Of a stretch of 21,980 nucleotides of DNA, positions 7,183 through 14,411 are shown piece by piece. The translations under genes were made by a program, and so were the position numbers. The notes beneath the pieces are model-generated. The model was not told where the DNA came from and ran no database searches. It worked only from the letters and a program-made list of their open reading frames with translations. The number at the start of each line of letters is the position of its first letter. Position 1 is the stretch's first letter. Source of the DNA: Myxococcales bacterium (GTDB taxonomy: Bacteria > Myxococcota > Polyangia > HGW-17 > SLPX01); assembly GCA_007131745.1 (NCBI GenBank), contig SLPX01000175.1:1-21980 (forward strand), read 5' to 3'.

Positions 7183-8884
7183 ACACGCTCTCTTTTTCCG
7201 CTTCCTTGTTGCCTTCTTCTTTCTCTTTGTCTTTCTCTTCCTCTTGTACTTCCTCTTCGCCCCTGTAAGGTATTTGTTTCACATTGAGCCGCTTTTCAAA
7301 ACCTCTTTGGGAATCACGGATATCCTCTTCATGCTTCAAGACCTTGACGGATTCACCGGAAAAACGCGCCAGAAAAAGCGCTCCTGCCAAGTCCGCTGCC
7401 ACGTTTATCGGACTGCGAAACATATCCAGCAGCCGATCCACGCCGATGATGACAGCTATTCCGGCAGGGGGGATTCCCACCGCGGAGCATATCAGGGCCA
7501 GGGCGACCAACCCCGCGCTCGGAACAGCGGCCGTGCCTATTGAAGCAAGAAGCGTTGCGACAAAAGCCGTAACGAGCATGGGACCAGTCAACTCAACACC
7601 AAACACCTGGGCTATGAACACGACCGCCACAGCTTGAAAAAGCGCGGTGCCGTCCATGTTGATAGACGCGCCCAGTGGAATCGCGAAACTGGTTATGCGA
7701 TTTGAAATACCCAAATTCTCTTCCGCGCATTCCATCGTAACAGGAAGAGTGGCCGAACTCGACGCCGTACCGAAAGCTATCAACTCAGCCGGCCATATAG
7801 CTTTCCAAAAATCGCGCACTCCCACCGATGTAAAACGAGATATGATTACGCTCATCACCACGAGTGCATAAATACCCAACCCGGCAAGCACAACCAACAT
7901 GTAGAGACCCAGTGCGTCGAGAATTCCCAGACCGGTCGAACCCACGGTCTGTGCTATCAAACAGGCCACCCCCAACGGCGCCAGGTGCATGAACATGTGA
8001 AGAACCATCGCCAGGATGCGCGACAACTTGTCCATGAGCCCCACCACAGCTTCGGATCTTTTCGGAGGAATCATTGTCAGAGCTACACCGAACAATATTG
8101 CGAAAAACATTATTTGCAAAATGTTGGGAGGGTTTGACGCCATGGAGTGCAACGGGTTGTCGGGGACGATGTTTACGATAAATTCCACGATATCAGGCGC
8201 TGTTCCCGCAAGCGCGACCGTATCCGTGGTCAGAAATTTGAATTCGCTTGCCAGGAGTTCAGCCGTGGCAGGATCCACGTATTTTCCCGGCGCCACCAGC
8301 AGGGCAAGACCTCCACCGATGATAATAGCAACGGATGTGGTGACAACAGCATAAACAAAAGCCGTCAAACCAAGTTTTCCAAGCGATTTTATGTTACCAA
8401 GCGAAGCCGTCCCCACAACCAGCATCGTAAAAACCATCGGAACCACCAGCATCAGAATCATCCTGAGAAAAATTTCTCCCAAGGGACTCACCCATTTCAT
8501 AATCGCTATTCCGATGGATGAAGATCGCGGCGGAGCCTGGTATGCCGGAATATACCCTTCCACCCTGTCACCGGCCTTTAATGTTTTCGAAGGAGACAAC
8601 ACTGCTGATTTATCGGGGTCCAGGAGTTCCGCTGCACTTAAATTCCAGGAGACCCGGTACCAGAGTTCTCCATCGATTGTTTTTTTCTCTAAAATTCTGA
8701 ACTCAACGGTTTCCCCGGATTCCAGGGTTACGAATTGTCCTCCGGGAGTTTTATAAACATCAAACTCTTCCGTATTTCTTACTTGAAGAGTGTTTTTTTC
8801 AAAGATCACCGATTGCGGACCAAGAAAAATTCCAAATAATATTCCGGCCGCGATTCCGATGAGTATTTTTTGATACATCTTCAC
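7181..8884 (-). CDS. Dicarboxylate/amino acid:cation symporter (DAACS/SLC1 family) with SH3-like insert
   Basis: The protein has 567 residues from a GTG start at 8884, preceded by AGAGG with a 7-nt spacer; an ATG at 8905 lies inside the upstream gene with a worse ribosome site. The family takes up glutamate, aspartate or C4-dicarboxylates with Na+ or H+. Motifs: serine-rich SSSAT (375-379), NMDGT (409-413), the second hairpin loop near 446-456, and TM8 DMFRS with Arg490 (GltPh Arg397, side-chain carboxylate binding), Asn494 and Asp498 (GltPh Asp405, a Na+ ligand). These point to an acidic substrate and Na+ coupling. Family members are usually about 420-450 residues. The extra length is an insert at about 24-125 between TM1 and TM2, containing an SH3-like stretch (about 41-80), plus an acidic Glu/Lys tail. 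It is a tandem paralogue of the preceding gene, 2 nt after its stop. Confidence 0.92.
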   Translation of the reverse strand: MKMYQKILIGIAAGILFGIFLGPQSVIFEKNTLQVRNTEEFDVYKTPGGQFVTLESGETVEFRILEKKTIDGELWYRVSWNLSAAELLDPDKSAVLSPSKTLKAGDRVEGYIPAYQAPPRSSSIGIAIMKWVSPLGEIFLRMILMLVVPMVFTMLVVGTASLGNIKSLGKLGLTAFVYAVVTTSVAIIIGGGLALLVAPGKYVDPATAELLASEFKFLTTDTVALAGTAPDIVEFIVNIVPDNPLHSMASNPPNILQIMFFAILFGVALTMIPPKRSEAVVGLMDKLSRILAMVLHMFMHLAPLGVACLIAQTVGSTGLGILDALGLYMLVVLAGLGIYALVVMSVIISRFTSVGVRDFWKAIWPAELIAFGTASSSATLPVTMECAEENLGISNRITSFAIPLGASINMDGTALFQAVAVVFIAQVFGVELTGPMLVTAFVATLLASIGTAAVPSAGLVALALICSAVGIPPAGIAVIIGVDRLLDMFRSPINVAADLAGALFLARFSGESVKVLKHEEDIRDSQRGFEKRLNVKQIPYRGEEEVQEEEKDKEKEEGNKEAEKESV

Positions 8885-8896
8885 GGTCAAACCTCT
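8882..8896 (-). promoter_or_regulatory. Ribosome binding site deciding the GTG start of the second symporter
   Basis: On the minus strand, AGAGG (8896-8892) is followed by 7 nt and GTG at 8884, two bases after the stop of the upstream symporter gene. The protein then begins MKMYQKILIG, matching the family's short N-terminus before TM1. Confidence 0.6.
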
Positions 8897-10521
8897 TGAT
8901 GGCATTCCACGCGGCCGCCGTCTTCATCCGGCACGTAGGTGCATTGTGGAACTTCCAGTCTTTTTTCAAAACCCTTCCTGTTGTCGGCCATGTCTTCATC
9001 GGATGTCATCACCCGTGGAAGCTTCCCTTCGGACGCTGAAATCACGACGGTTGCCGCAAGGTTCCCCGTCACGTTGACGGCAGAGCGGAACATGTCCAGG
9101 ATCCGATCCACTCCCAGGATAAGAGCAACTCCCACGCCTGGTATACCGACAGCGGTCAACACCATCGCCAATGTGATTATCCCGACACCTGGAACCGCGG
9201 CCGCGCCTATCGATGCCAAGGTGGCAGTGAAAATAATACTGAGCTGATCCCCGAACCCAAGCTCCACCCCGAATACCTGAGCGATGAACAAGGCGGCCAC
9301 TCCTTGGTAAAGAGCCGTACCATCCATGTTTATCGTGGTCCCGAGAGGGATAACAAAAGAACTCGTCGAAGAACTCACACCCAAACCGTCTTTCGCCGTT
9401 TCCATAGCCACCGGAAGAGCTGCGGCTGAAGACGAAGTTGAAAAGGCGATGAGCTGGGCCGGACGGATCACCCGCCAGAACTCGCGAATCCCCAACTTGG
9501 CGATGAATTTGACAAACACTCCGTAAACAAAAACCGCATGAATGAGCAATCCCGCTACCACCACCAATGCATATACTGCCAGAGCGCCCAGCACCGTCCA
9601 TCCGGAGGTTCCCACAACTTTTGCAACCAATGCGGCTACTCCGAAGGGGGCAGCGAACATGCACAGGTGTATCATCATGATCAGGGCATCGTTCGCCTTG
9701 TCCAGCAGCGTAACGACTTCTTTCGAGTGTTTTTCCTTAACAAGTGTCGCGCCCACGCCCAGGATGAGAGCGAAAAAGATCACCTGCAACATGTTAGGAC
9801 TCTTTTCAGCCATTGCAGCAAGCGGAGCGTCTGGAATCATGGCCACAATATTGTCTCTCGTGGAAGGCGGTCGAGTGTCATCGACCTGCTGCACCCGGGT
9901 CGTCTGGGCCTTGAGCGCTTCCTTGTCCCTGGAGGAAACCAAAGTTCCCGGCCTGGCGATATTACCCAGCAATACCCCCACGGCGATGGCCAAAATAGTC
10001 GTAAGCATGAAAAAACCCAGGGTCTTTCCACCCATGCGTCCCAAACTTCTTACATCTCCAAGAGACGCTACTCCCACAAACAAGGAGCAAAAAACCAGTG
10101 GAACAATCAACATCCGTATCAGCCGCATAAATATCCGTCCCACCGGATCGAGCATCTCAATAACCGTTAATCCGGGACCCCAGACGGGTTCGGGCGCATC
10201 TTTTACCGCCAAGAGCAAATCCAGAGAATCGCCAGCCTTGCCGAGTTCGGGATTCGCCAACGCCTGCCGGGAGGTAAGCTTTGTTCTCAAGATGTAGTAA
10301 TCCACGTCGTCCTTTTCGACCCGATCCACGATATCAAGCCGAACTTCGACATTTTCCCCCAATGCAACTTCCCGGCCGGAATCCGGGTCCACAAAGCCCA
10401 GGGAAGAACCGTCAGCCGTTTCGATGGTGTCCTTGGGAGCTACCAGGGAATTGGGTCCCAAAAAAAGCCCGGTGACAACTCCTACTGCCATCCCGATGAA
10501 TATTTTCGTGTAAAGCTTCAA
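8887..10521 (-). CDS. Dicarboxylate/amino acid:cation symporter (DAACS/SLC1 family), first of a tandem pair
   Basis: The protein has 544 residues from a TTG at 10521 with GGAG 7 nt upstream; a longer TTG start at 10566 lacks such a site. Family motifs: SSSAA (363-367), NMDGT (398-402), and TM8 DMFRS with Arg479 (acidic-substrate residue) and Asn483. The position of the Na+ ligand Asp405 of GltPh is Asn487 here, as in proton-coupled DctA-type members, so coupling may differ from the downstream paralogue. A segment of about 100 residues (24-122) between TM1 and TM2 is homologous to the insert in the paralogue but more diverged from an SH3-like pattern. Both proteins also share a cytoplasmic C-terminal motif around GFEKRL followed by V-x-Q. 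The gene is likely co-transcribed with its partner, and the pair looks like an old duplication. Confidence 0.92.
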   Translation of the reverse strand: MKLYTKIFIGMAVGVVTGLFLGPNSLVAPKDTIETADGSSLGFVDPDSGREVALGENVEVRLDIVDRVEKDDVDYYILRTKLTSRQALANPELGKAGDSLDLLLAVKDAPEPVWGPGLTVIEMLDPVGRIFMRLIRMLIVPLVFCSLFVGVASLGDVRSLGRMGGKTLGFFMLTTILAIAVGVLLGNIARPGTLVSSRDKEALKAQTTRVQQVDDTRPPSTRDNIVAMIPDAPLAAMAEKSPNMLQVIFFALILGVGATLVKEKHSKEVVTLLDKANDALIMMIHLCMFAAPFGVAALVAKVVGTSGWTVLGALAVYALVVVAGLLIHAVFVYGVFVKFIAKLGIREFWRVIRPAQLIAFSTSSSAAALPVAMETAKDGLGVSSSTSSFVIPLGTTINMDGTALYQGVAALFIAQVFGVELGFGDQLSIIFTATLASIGAAAVPGVGIITLAMVLTAVGIPGVGVALILGVDRILDMFRSAVNVTGNLAATVVISASEGKLPRVMTSDEDMADNRKGFEKRLEVPQCTYVPDEDGGRVECHQEV

Positions 10522-10532
10522 ATCCGAACTCC
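10519..10532 (-). promoter_or_regulatory. Ribosome binding site deciding the TTG start of the first symporter
   Basis: On the minus strand, GGAG (10532-10529) is followed by 7 nt and TTG at 10521. The resulting N-terminus MKLYTKIFIG aligns with MKMYQKILIG of the paralogue, which supports this start over TTG at 10566. Confidence 0.55.
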
Positions 10533-10690
10533 GCTGAGGTTTCCGCCGATCGCCGGCAACAGACAAAAACTTCGTTGAAACCGTTTCGATATTCGGTGCC
10601 CCAAATTATTCGGGGCGCTCGGTGCGCTCCAAGGCGCTGATTTTCATAGATCGAACCCATAGTCCGAAAGCGCGGCCGGGTCAGCCGAGA
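10522..10690 (-). other. Intergenic region with hairpin between lipoprotein and symporter genes
   Basis: There is no gene here. CCCC (10599-10602) and GGGG (10612-10615) form a hairpin that is complete only on the minus-strand RNA: 7 bp including one G-U, with a 3-nt loop, where the plus strand would have an A-C mismatch. It lies about 76 nt beyond the lipoprotein stop and could end that transcript, but no T-run follows. A TCAGCC / GGCTGA pair at 10681-10700 spans the lipoprotein stop codon. No convincing promoter for the symporters was found. Confidence 0.3.
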
Positions 10691-12067
10691 TCAAGGCTGA
10701 AGCATTATGGTGAGAGCCGCTGCGGTGTTTTCCCATTCCACATTTTCCGGAACGGGTCGGCTGTCCGCCAGGTTTATCTTTTTCACGTCGTTATCAACGA
10801 TCACATAGGCCATATCCGCGACGAAACTCACATCAAACGGCAATCCGTTAAATAAAACGGTTTCTTTTTCCTCCAATGAACCGTTTTGGCCCACACCAAA
10901 ACGAACAAGTGATTTAGACCTTCCGCACAACACGATCAAATCCGAACCGCTCGGTGTAAGACGCACCCTGACAGGATCCGCATGTTGAACCTGCTTGTTT
11001 TCATCCAGCTGTTCCAGGGGAAGCGATACAATGGCCGAAACACTTGCATCCGTGCTCGTTATGTTTACATGAGTAATCGTATCATCCGCCCTGTTTGCAA
11101 CGTAGAGATGCGACCCGTCTCTGGACAACACCATGTGCCCGGCGCCTCCTGTAGTGCCGCCGATATCCAAAACCTGATCCCTAAGCTCGGGACCATGTTC
11201 TTCGAGATCAACGATGTATATTTCATTTCCCACATCGGTGGCGTCAATTGTGGGCGCGGCAAGCGCCAAGACCCTTTCATGTCCCTCTCCACCCGCAAGT
11301 CCCCGAAGGGGTGGAACATCCAGAAACTCTTCTAAAAAAGTTGCATTGTGATTCAACTGCTTAATGACTGCAAGACCCTGATCAACAGCGAGCAGAGCAC
11401 CCCCCGGAATCAAGACAGCGTCTACGAGCGTTGTTCCGACCCTCTCTATCGCCGGAGCATATGGTCTGAGCCCGTCGCCGTCGAAGCTTAGGAAATGCAC
11501 TGCGCCATCTTGCTGAGAAGTGGCGATTATGCGGTTACCGTCGGCCGCAAGACGAGCCGTGACAGCTCCGTCGCCGATCTTCGTAACACTGATGGATTGA
11601 CCGGTTGACATGTCAATCACATGGATGTCTCCATGTTCATTAAGCAAAGCCGCCAGCCGGACCACCTGCAAATCTATTGTGTATCCTTTCGATCGCCCCT
11701 CAGCTCCCAGGTAAAGACTTGCCGGCCCAGTGGCAACCCCGAACGGAACGGTGAACACTATTTCCTTTTCACTTTCAAACCTGTAATTCAGTTCGGGGCT
11801 GGAATGCCTGTAAACATTGCCCAATGCATCTTTCAACTCCAGGTCATCCCTGCGGAATACAGGACCCTGTTCAACCGATACCAGAATTTCCTGTCCCACG
11901 GTCACGTTCCTGGATCCGTTTATCACCGGATTCGGTTCACACGCCGCCATAAACAAAACCAAAACAGCAATGCAGAAACACAACAGGGATCCGGTTTTTT
12001 TGTACAACCGGACGTAACCCGTATCCTGTTTTTCACACAATATCCGTTCAATGATGGTCATCGACAT
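10691..12067 (-). CDS. Beta-propeller lipoprotein
   Basis: The protein has 458 residues. A hydrophobic segment (about 27-42) ends in a lipobox-like FMAAC with Cys43, predicting a lipidated protein of the cell envelope. Residues about 47-135 resemble an IPT/TIG-type Ig fold. The rest (about 136-458) is a run of repeated short beta-blades with YVTN-like wording (LSRDGSHLYVANRADDTI), consistent with a six- or seven-bladed propeller. No catalytic residues can be assigned, and such proteins often serve binding or scaffolding roles. ATGs at 12067 and 12061 are both possible, and a TTG near the hydrophobic segment would give a more usual short signal peptide. The gene follows the aminotransferase by 46 nt on the same strand, so co-transcription is likely. 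The function is unknown. Confidence 0.82.
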   Translation of the reverse strand: MSMTIIERILCEKQDTGYVRLYKKTGSLLCFCIAVLVLFMAACEPNPVINGSRNVTVGQEILVSVEQGPVFRRDDLELKDALGNVYRHSSPELNYRFESEKEIVFTVPFGVATGPASLYLGAEGRSKGYTIDLQVVRLAALLNEHGDIHVIDMSTGQSISVTKIGDGAVTARLAADGNRIIATSQQDGAVHFLSFDGDGLRPYAPAIERVGTTLVDAVLIPGGALLAVDQGLAVIKQLNHNATFLEEFLDVPPLRGLAGGEGHERVLALAAPTIDATDVGNEIYIVDLEEHGPELRDQVLDIGGTTGGAGHMVLSRDGSHLYVANRADDTITHVNITSTDASVSAIVSLPLEQLDENKQVQHADPVRVRLTPSGSDLIVLCGRSKSLVRFGVGQNGSLEEKETVLFNGLPFDVSFVADMAYVIVDNDVKKINLADSRPVPENVEWENTAAALTIMLQP

Positions 12068-12113
12068 GTCCGCAAGGTTTCATGTTTCTTTCACTCGGCT
12101 TTTAAAACACATC

Positions 12114-13229
12114 CTACTTGTCTCCGAAGAACTTGGCAATCCCTTCGGCCACGTATTCAATTTCTTTTCTATCAAGCATCGGATGCACAGGCAGAGCAAG
12201 CCCCCTGCGTGCCGCCTCTTCAGCCCTCGGAAAATCACCTTCACTGTAGCCGAGATAAGAAAAACAGCCTTCCAAGTGAAAAGGTTTTTCGTAATACACT
12301 GCTGTCTGCACTCCTCGTTGGGCTAAAAAGCCTTTCAGTTCATCGCGGCTGCGGGTCCGGATGACGTACTGGTTCCAGACGCAGGTTTCATCTTCTGAAT
12401 CCATGGCCGGCAACACCAAATCCGCGTGGATCCCGCCCAACAAACTGTTGTAAAAAGCTGCGTTTTGCCGCCGTGCATCCGACCATTGTTCATGGTAAGG
12501 CTTTTTGACCAGCAATACTGCCGCCTGAATCGGATCCAGCCTGAAATTACCGCCTATCACCGGGTGATCCGCCTTTGTCTTGCCGCCATGAGAACGAATC
12601 ATGAGCAGCCTTTCATAAAGTTCCGGCGAATCAAGGGTCACCATACCTCCATCCCCCAAACATCCCAGGTTTTTCGTCGGAAAAAAACTGAAGCAGGACA
12701 TCGTTCCTGCAGATCCGGCCCAAAGACCGTCCCTTCCGGCGCCGAGGCTTTGAGCGGAATCTTCTATTATCGGCGTTTCGCCTGCAACCTCACGCAAGCC
12801 CTTCATGTCGGCCATTCTCCCGTAGAGATGCACTGGAATAATCGCCTTTACCTTTTTCTCCTTTTCCAGTACGGCGGCCACCGCTTCGATGTCCAGGTTG
12901 AAACCATCGGGTTCCAGGTCAACAAAAACCGGCTGGGCGCCTGTCCTGACGATCACCTCTCCAGTGGACACAAAAGAAAACGCGGACGTAATCACCTTGT
13001 CCCCCGGCCCTACACCCAGCGCCATGAGTGCACCGAGCAGCGCATCCGTTCCCGAAGAAACCCCGACTCCATAACGCGCTCCTACATCCTTGGCCACCCC
13101 GTTTTCGAGTTCCCGGACAACCGGTCCGAGAATATAAGCTCCGCTCAGAAAAACCTCTTTCAGTCCGTTCATGATCTCTTCTTCCAACGGCTTGTGCAGA
13201 GCTTTCAAATCAATGAAATCCACTTTCAT
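12114..13229 (-). CDS. DegT/DnrJ/EryC1/StrS-family sugar aminotransferase (PLP)
   Basis: The protein has 371 residues, with ATG preceded by GAGGAG about 8 nt upstream. This fold-type I PLP family transfers an amino group to keto-sugar nucleotides for surface glycans or glycosylated metabolites. Visible are SSGTDAL (58-64, phosphate binding), IIEDSAQ (154-160; Asp157 holds the pyridine nitrogen), the PLP-lysine region FFPTKNLGCLGDGG with Lys186, and NFRLDPIQAA further on. The opening (FIDLK, then GAYILGPVVRELE) and FFPTKNLGCLGDGG resemble WbpE/WlbC-type 3-amino-uronate transaminases, so a nucleotide-sugar 3- or 4-aminotransferase is likely. No other sugar-nucleotide gene is in the window, so the exact substrate cannot be set. 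It is divergent from the amidase gene. Confidence 0.93.
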   Translation of the reverse strand: MKVDFIDLKALHKPLEEEIMNGLKEVFLSGAYILGPVVRELENGVAKDVGARYGVGVSSGTDALLGALMALGVGPGDKVITSAFSFVSTGEVIVRTGAQPVFVDLEPDGFNLDIEAVAAVLEKEKKVKAIIPVHLYGRMADMKGLREVAGETPIIEDSAQSLGAGRDGLWAGSAGTMSCFSFFPTKNLGCLGDGGMVTLDSPELYERLLMIRSHGGKTKADHPVIGGNFRLDPIQAAVLLVKKPYHEQWSDARRQNAAFYNSLLGGIHADLVLPAMDSEDETCVWNQYVIRTRSRDELKGFLAQRGVQTAVYYEKPFHLEGCFSYLGYSEGDFPRAEEAARRGLALPVHPMLDRKEIEYVAEGIAKFFGDK

Positions 13230-13323
13230 CCCGACTTCTCCTCAAAAAGAAAGTTTCATCCCAACACGCATACCCGTTCAGGTCAAGAAGCTTTGCCTAC
13301 CCGAAAAAACCGAACTGAAAAAC

Positions 13324-13352
13324 TTGATATTTCACCAGTGGCAGGTTATCCT
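13324..13352 (+). promoter_or_regulatory. Candidate sigma70-type promoter for the amidase gene
   Basis: TTGATA (13324-13329) is separated by exactly 17 nt from TATCCT (13347-13352), five and four matches to consensus. It lies in the 144-nt gap between the divergent aminotransferase and amidase genes. The predicted start, near 13359, is about 15 nt before the ATG and 54 nt before the alternative TTG. Confidence 0.45.
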
Positions 13353-13373
13353 ACATACACATACAATGTAGTC

Positions 13374-14411
13374 ATGACGCGGCGTGGGTTCGCGGAATTG
13401 AGGAGTAACATCTTGTCGATATCCACCATTGCAGGTCTTGTTTTTTGGATTGCATCTCGACTCATCGTCTACGAAACCGTCCTATCCCCTACGGGAGATC
13501 CTGGACAAAAAGCGACCCGCACAAGGGCTCCTGACCGCAACAGGGACAAAGAACCCATGTTTGTGGTCGTTTTGGATCCGGGGCACGGCGGAAGCGCGCT
13601 CGGCGCGTGTTCTCCCGCGACAAAAATCTGCGAAAAAGACTTTGTCTTGCATCTGGCTCTGGAAGCCGAAAAAACTCTTGAAACCATACCCGGCGTACGG
13701 GTTTTTCTGACCCGTTATGACGACATTGATCGCTCTCTCCATCACAGAACCGATATTGCAGTGGAATCGTCCGCGGATCTTTTCATAAGCCTCCACGCCA
13801 ATGCTTCACCGAATCGAGATCAACAAGGATTCGAGGTGTATGTGTATCCTCCCTCCCCCGGGTTGGGTGAAAACACAACTCCACTGCCGCAGGATCCATT
13901 CGCCATGGATGGAGGGGACTGGCACGTCAACCTAATACTTGGAGATCTTGAAGGTGAACAGACGCGGGGATGTTCGATTCTTTTCGGAAAACTCCTGCTC
14001 GAAGAAATGGAAAGGAACCTGCCGGGGCGGGAAAACAGGGGATTGAAACAAAAAGGATTGGCTGTTCTTTCAAATCTTCCGATACCCGGAATCCTGGTTG
14101 AAGTGGGTTTTTTGGATCATCCATCCGAAGGTCGGCTTCTGCTTCAAAGAAATTTTCAGGAAAACATTCTCCATGCCTTGAAAGCATCCATATACCGCTG
14201 GATTAAACAGGACGAAGAATGCCGGACTATCCGAATACGACAGGCCGCCGATTCAGCGGATGATCCGGATGAGTACGATTTCATGCCTCCACCGTTCCGG
14301 AGGGAATACCGCCGCAGGAAACGAGAAGAAAACCGCCTACGTCTTCACGACACTACACGGAATGCTCCCTGGCTTCTTAGCCCAAGAGAAAGAAGCGGTT
14401 TGCTTGGTTAA
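13374..14411 (+). CDS. N-acetylmuramoyl-L-alanine amidase (Amidase_3)
   Basis: The protein has 345 residues from ATG. It is a zinc enzyme that cleaves the bond between MurNAc and the stem peptide of peptidoglycan. Zinc ligands and catalytic residue are visible: VVLDPGHGG (His71), KICEKDF (Glu87), ISLHANA (His141) and GILVEVGFLDHP (Glu243). An N-terminal hydrophobic helix (about 14-33) preceded by RR suggests an uncleaved anchor or signal, so the domain acts in the periplasm. The C-terminal 70 residues are highly charged, ending in an Arg-rich stretch, with no LysM or AMIN domain. The reading frame stays open far upstream (to 12426) opposite the aminotransferase, but that part is not coding. 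An alternative TTG start at 13413 has a much better ribosome site but would lose the positive residues before the helix. The stop overlaps the convergent apbE stop. Confidence 0.92.
   Translation: MTRRGFAELRSNILSISTIAGLVFWIASRLIVYETVLSPTGDPGQKATRTRAPDRNRDKEPMFVVVLDPGHGGSALGACSPATKICEKDFVLHLALEAEKTLETIPGVRVFLTRYDDIDRSLHHRTDIAVESSADLFISLHANASPNRDQQGFEVYVYPPSPGLGENTTPLPQDPFAMDGGDWHVNLILGDLEGEQTRGCSILFGKLLLEEMERNLPGRENRGLKQKGLAVLSNLPIPGILVEVGFLDHPSEGRLLLQRNFQENILHALKASIYRWIKQDEECRTIRIRQAADSADDPDEYDFMPPPFRREYRRRKREENRLRLHDTTRNAPWLLSPRERSGLLG
13401..13415 (+). promoter_or_regulatory. Strong Shine-Dalgarno before an alternative TTG start of the amidase
   Basis: AGGAG (13401-13405) is followed by 7 nt and an in-frame TTG at 13413. 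The ATG at 13374 has no recognisable ribosome site. The protein from TTG would be 332 residues and start MSISTIAGLVFW. Spacing and sequence match the sites used by both symporters. Confidence 0.4.

Noticed and set aside
9542..10297. Plus-strand open frame of about 250 codons
   Set aside because: It is antisense to the first symporter gene, has no recognisable motifs and shows low-complexity Thr/Ala/Pro composition typical of a reverse-frame shadow.
12426..13373. Long open frame on the plus strand continuous with the amidase frame
   Set aside because: It lies opposite the well-supported aminotransferase and the divergent promoter gap, and the amidase signature begins only after 13374.
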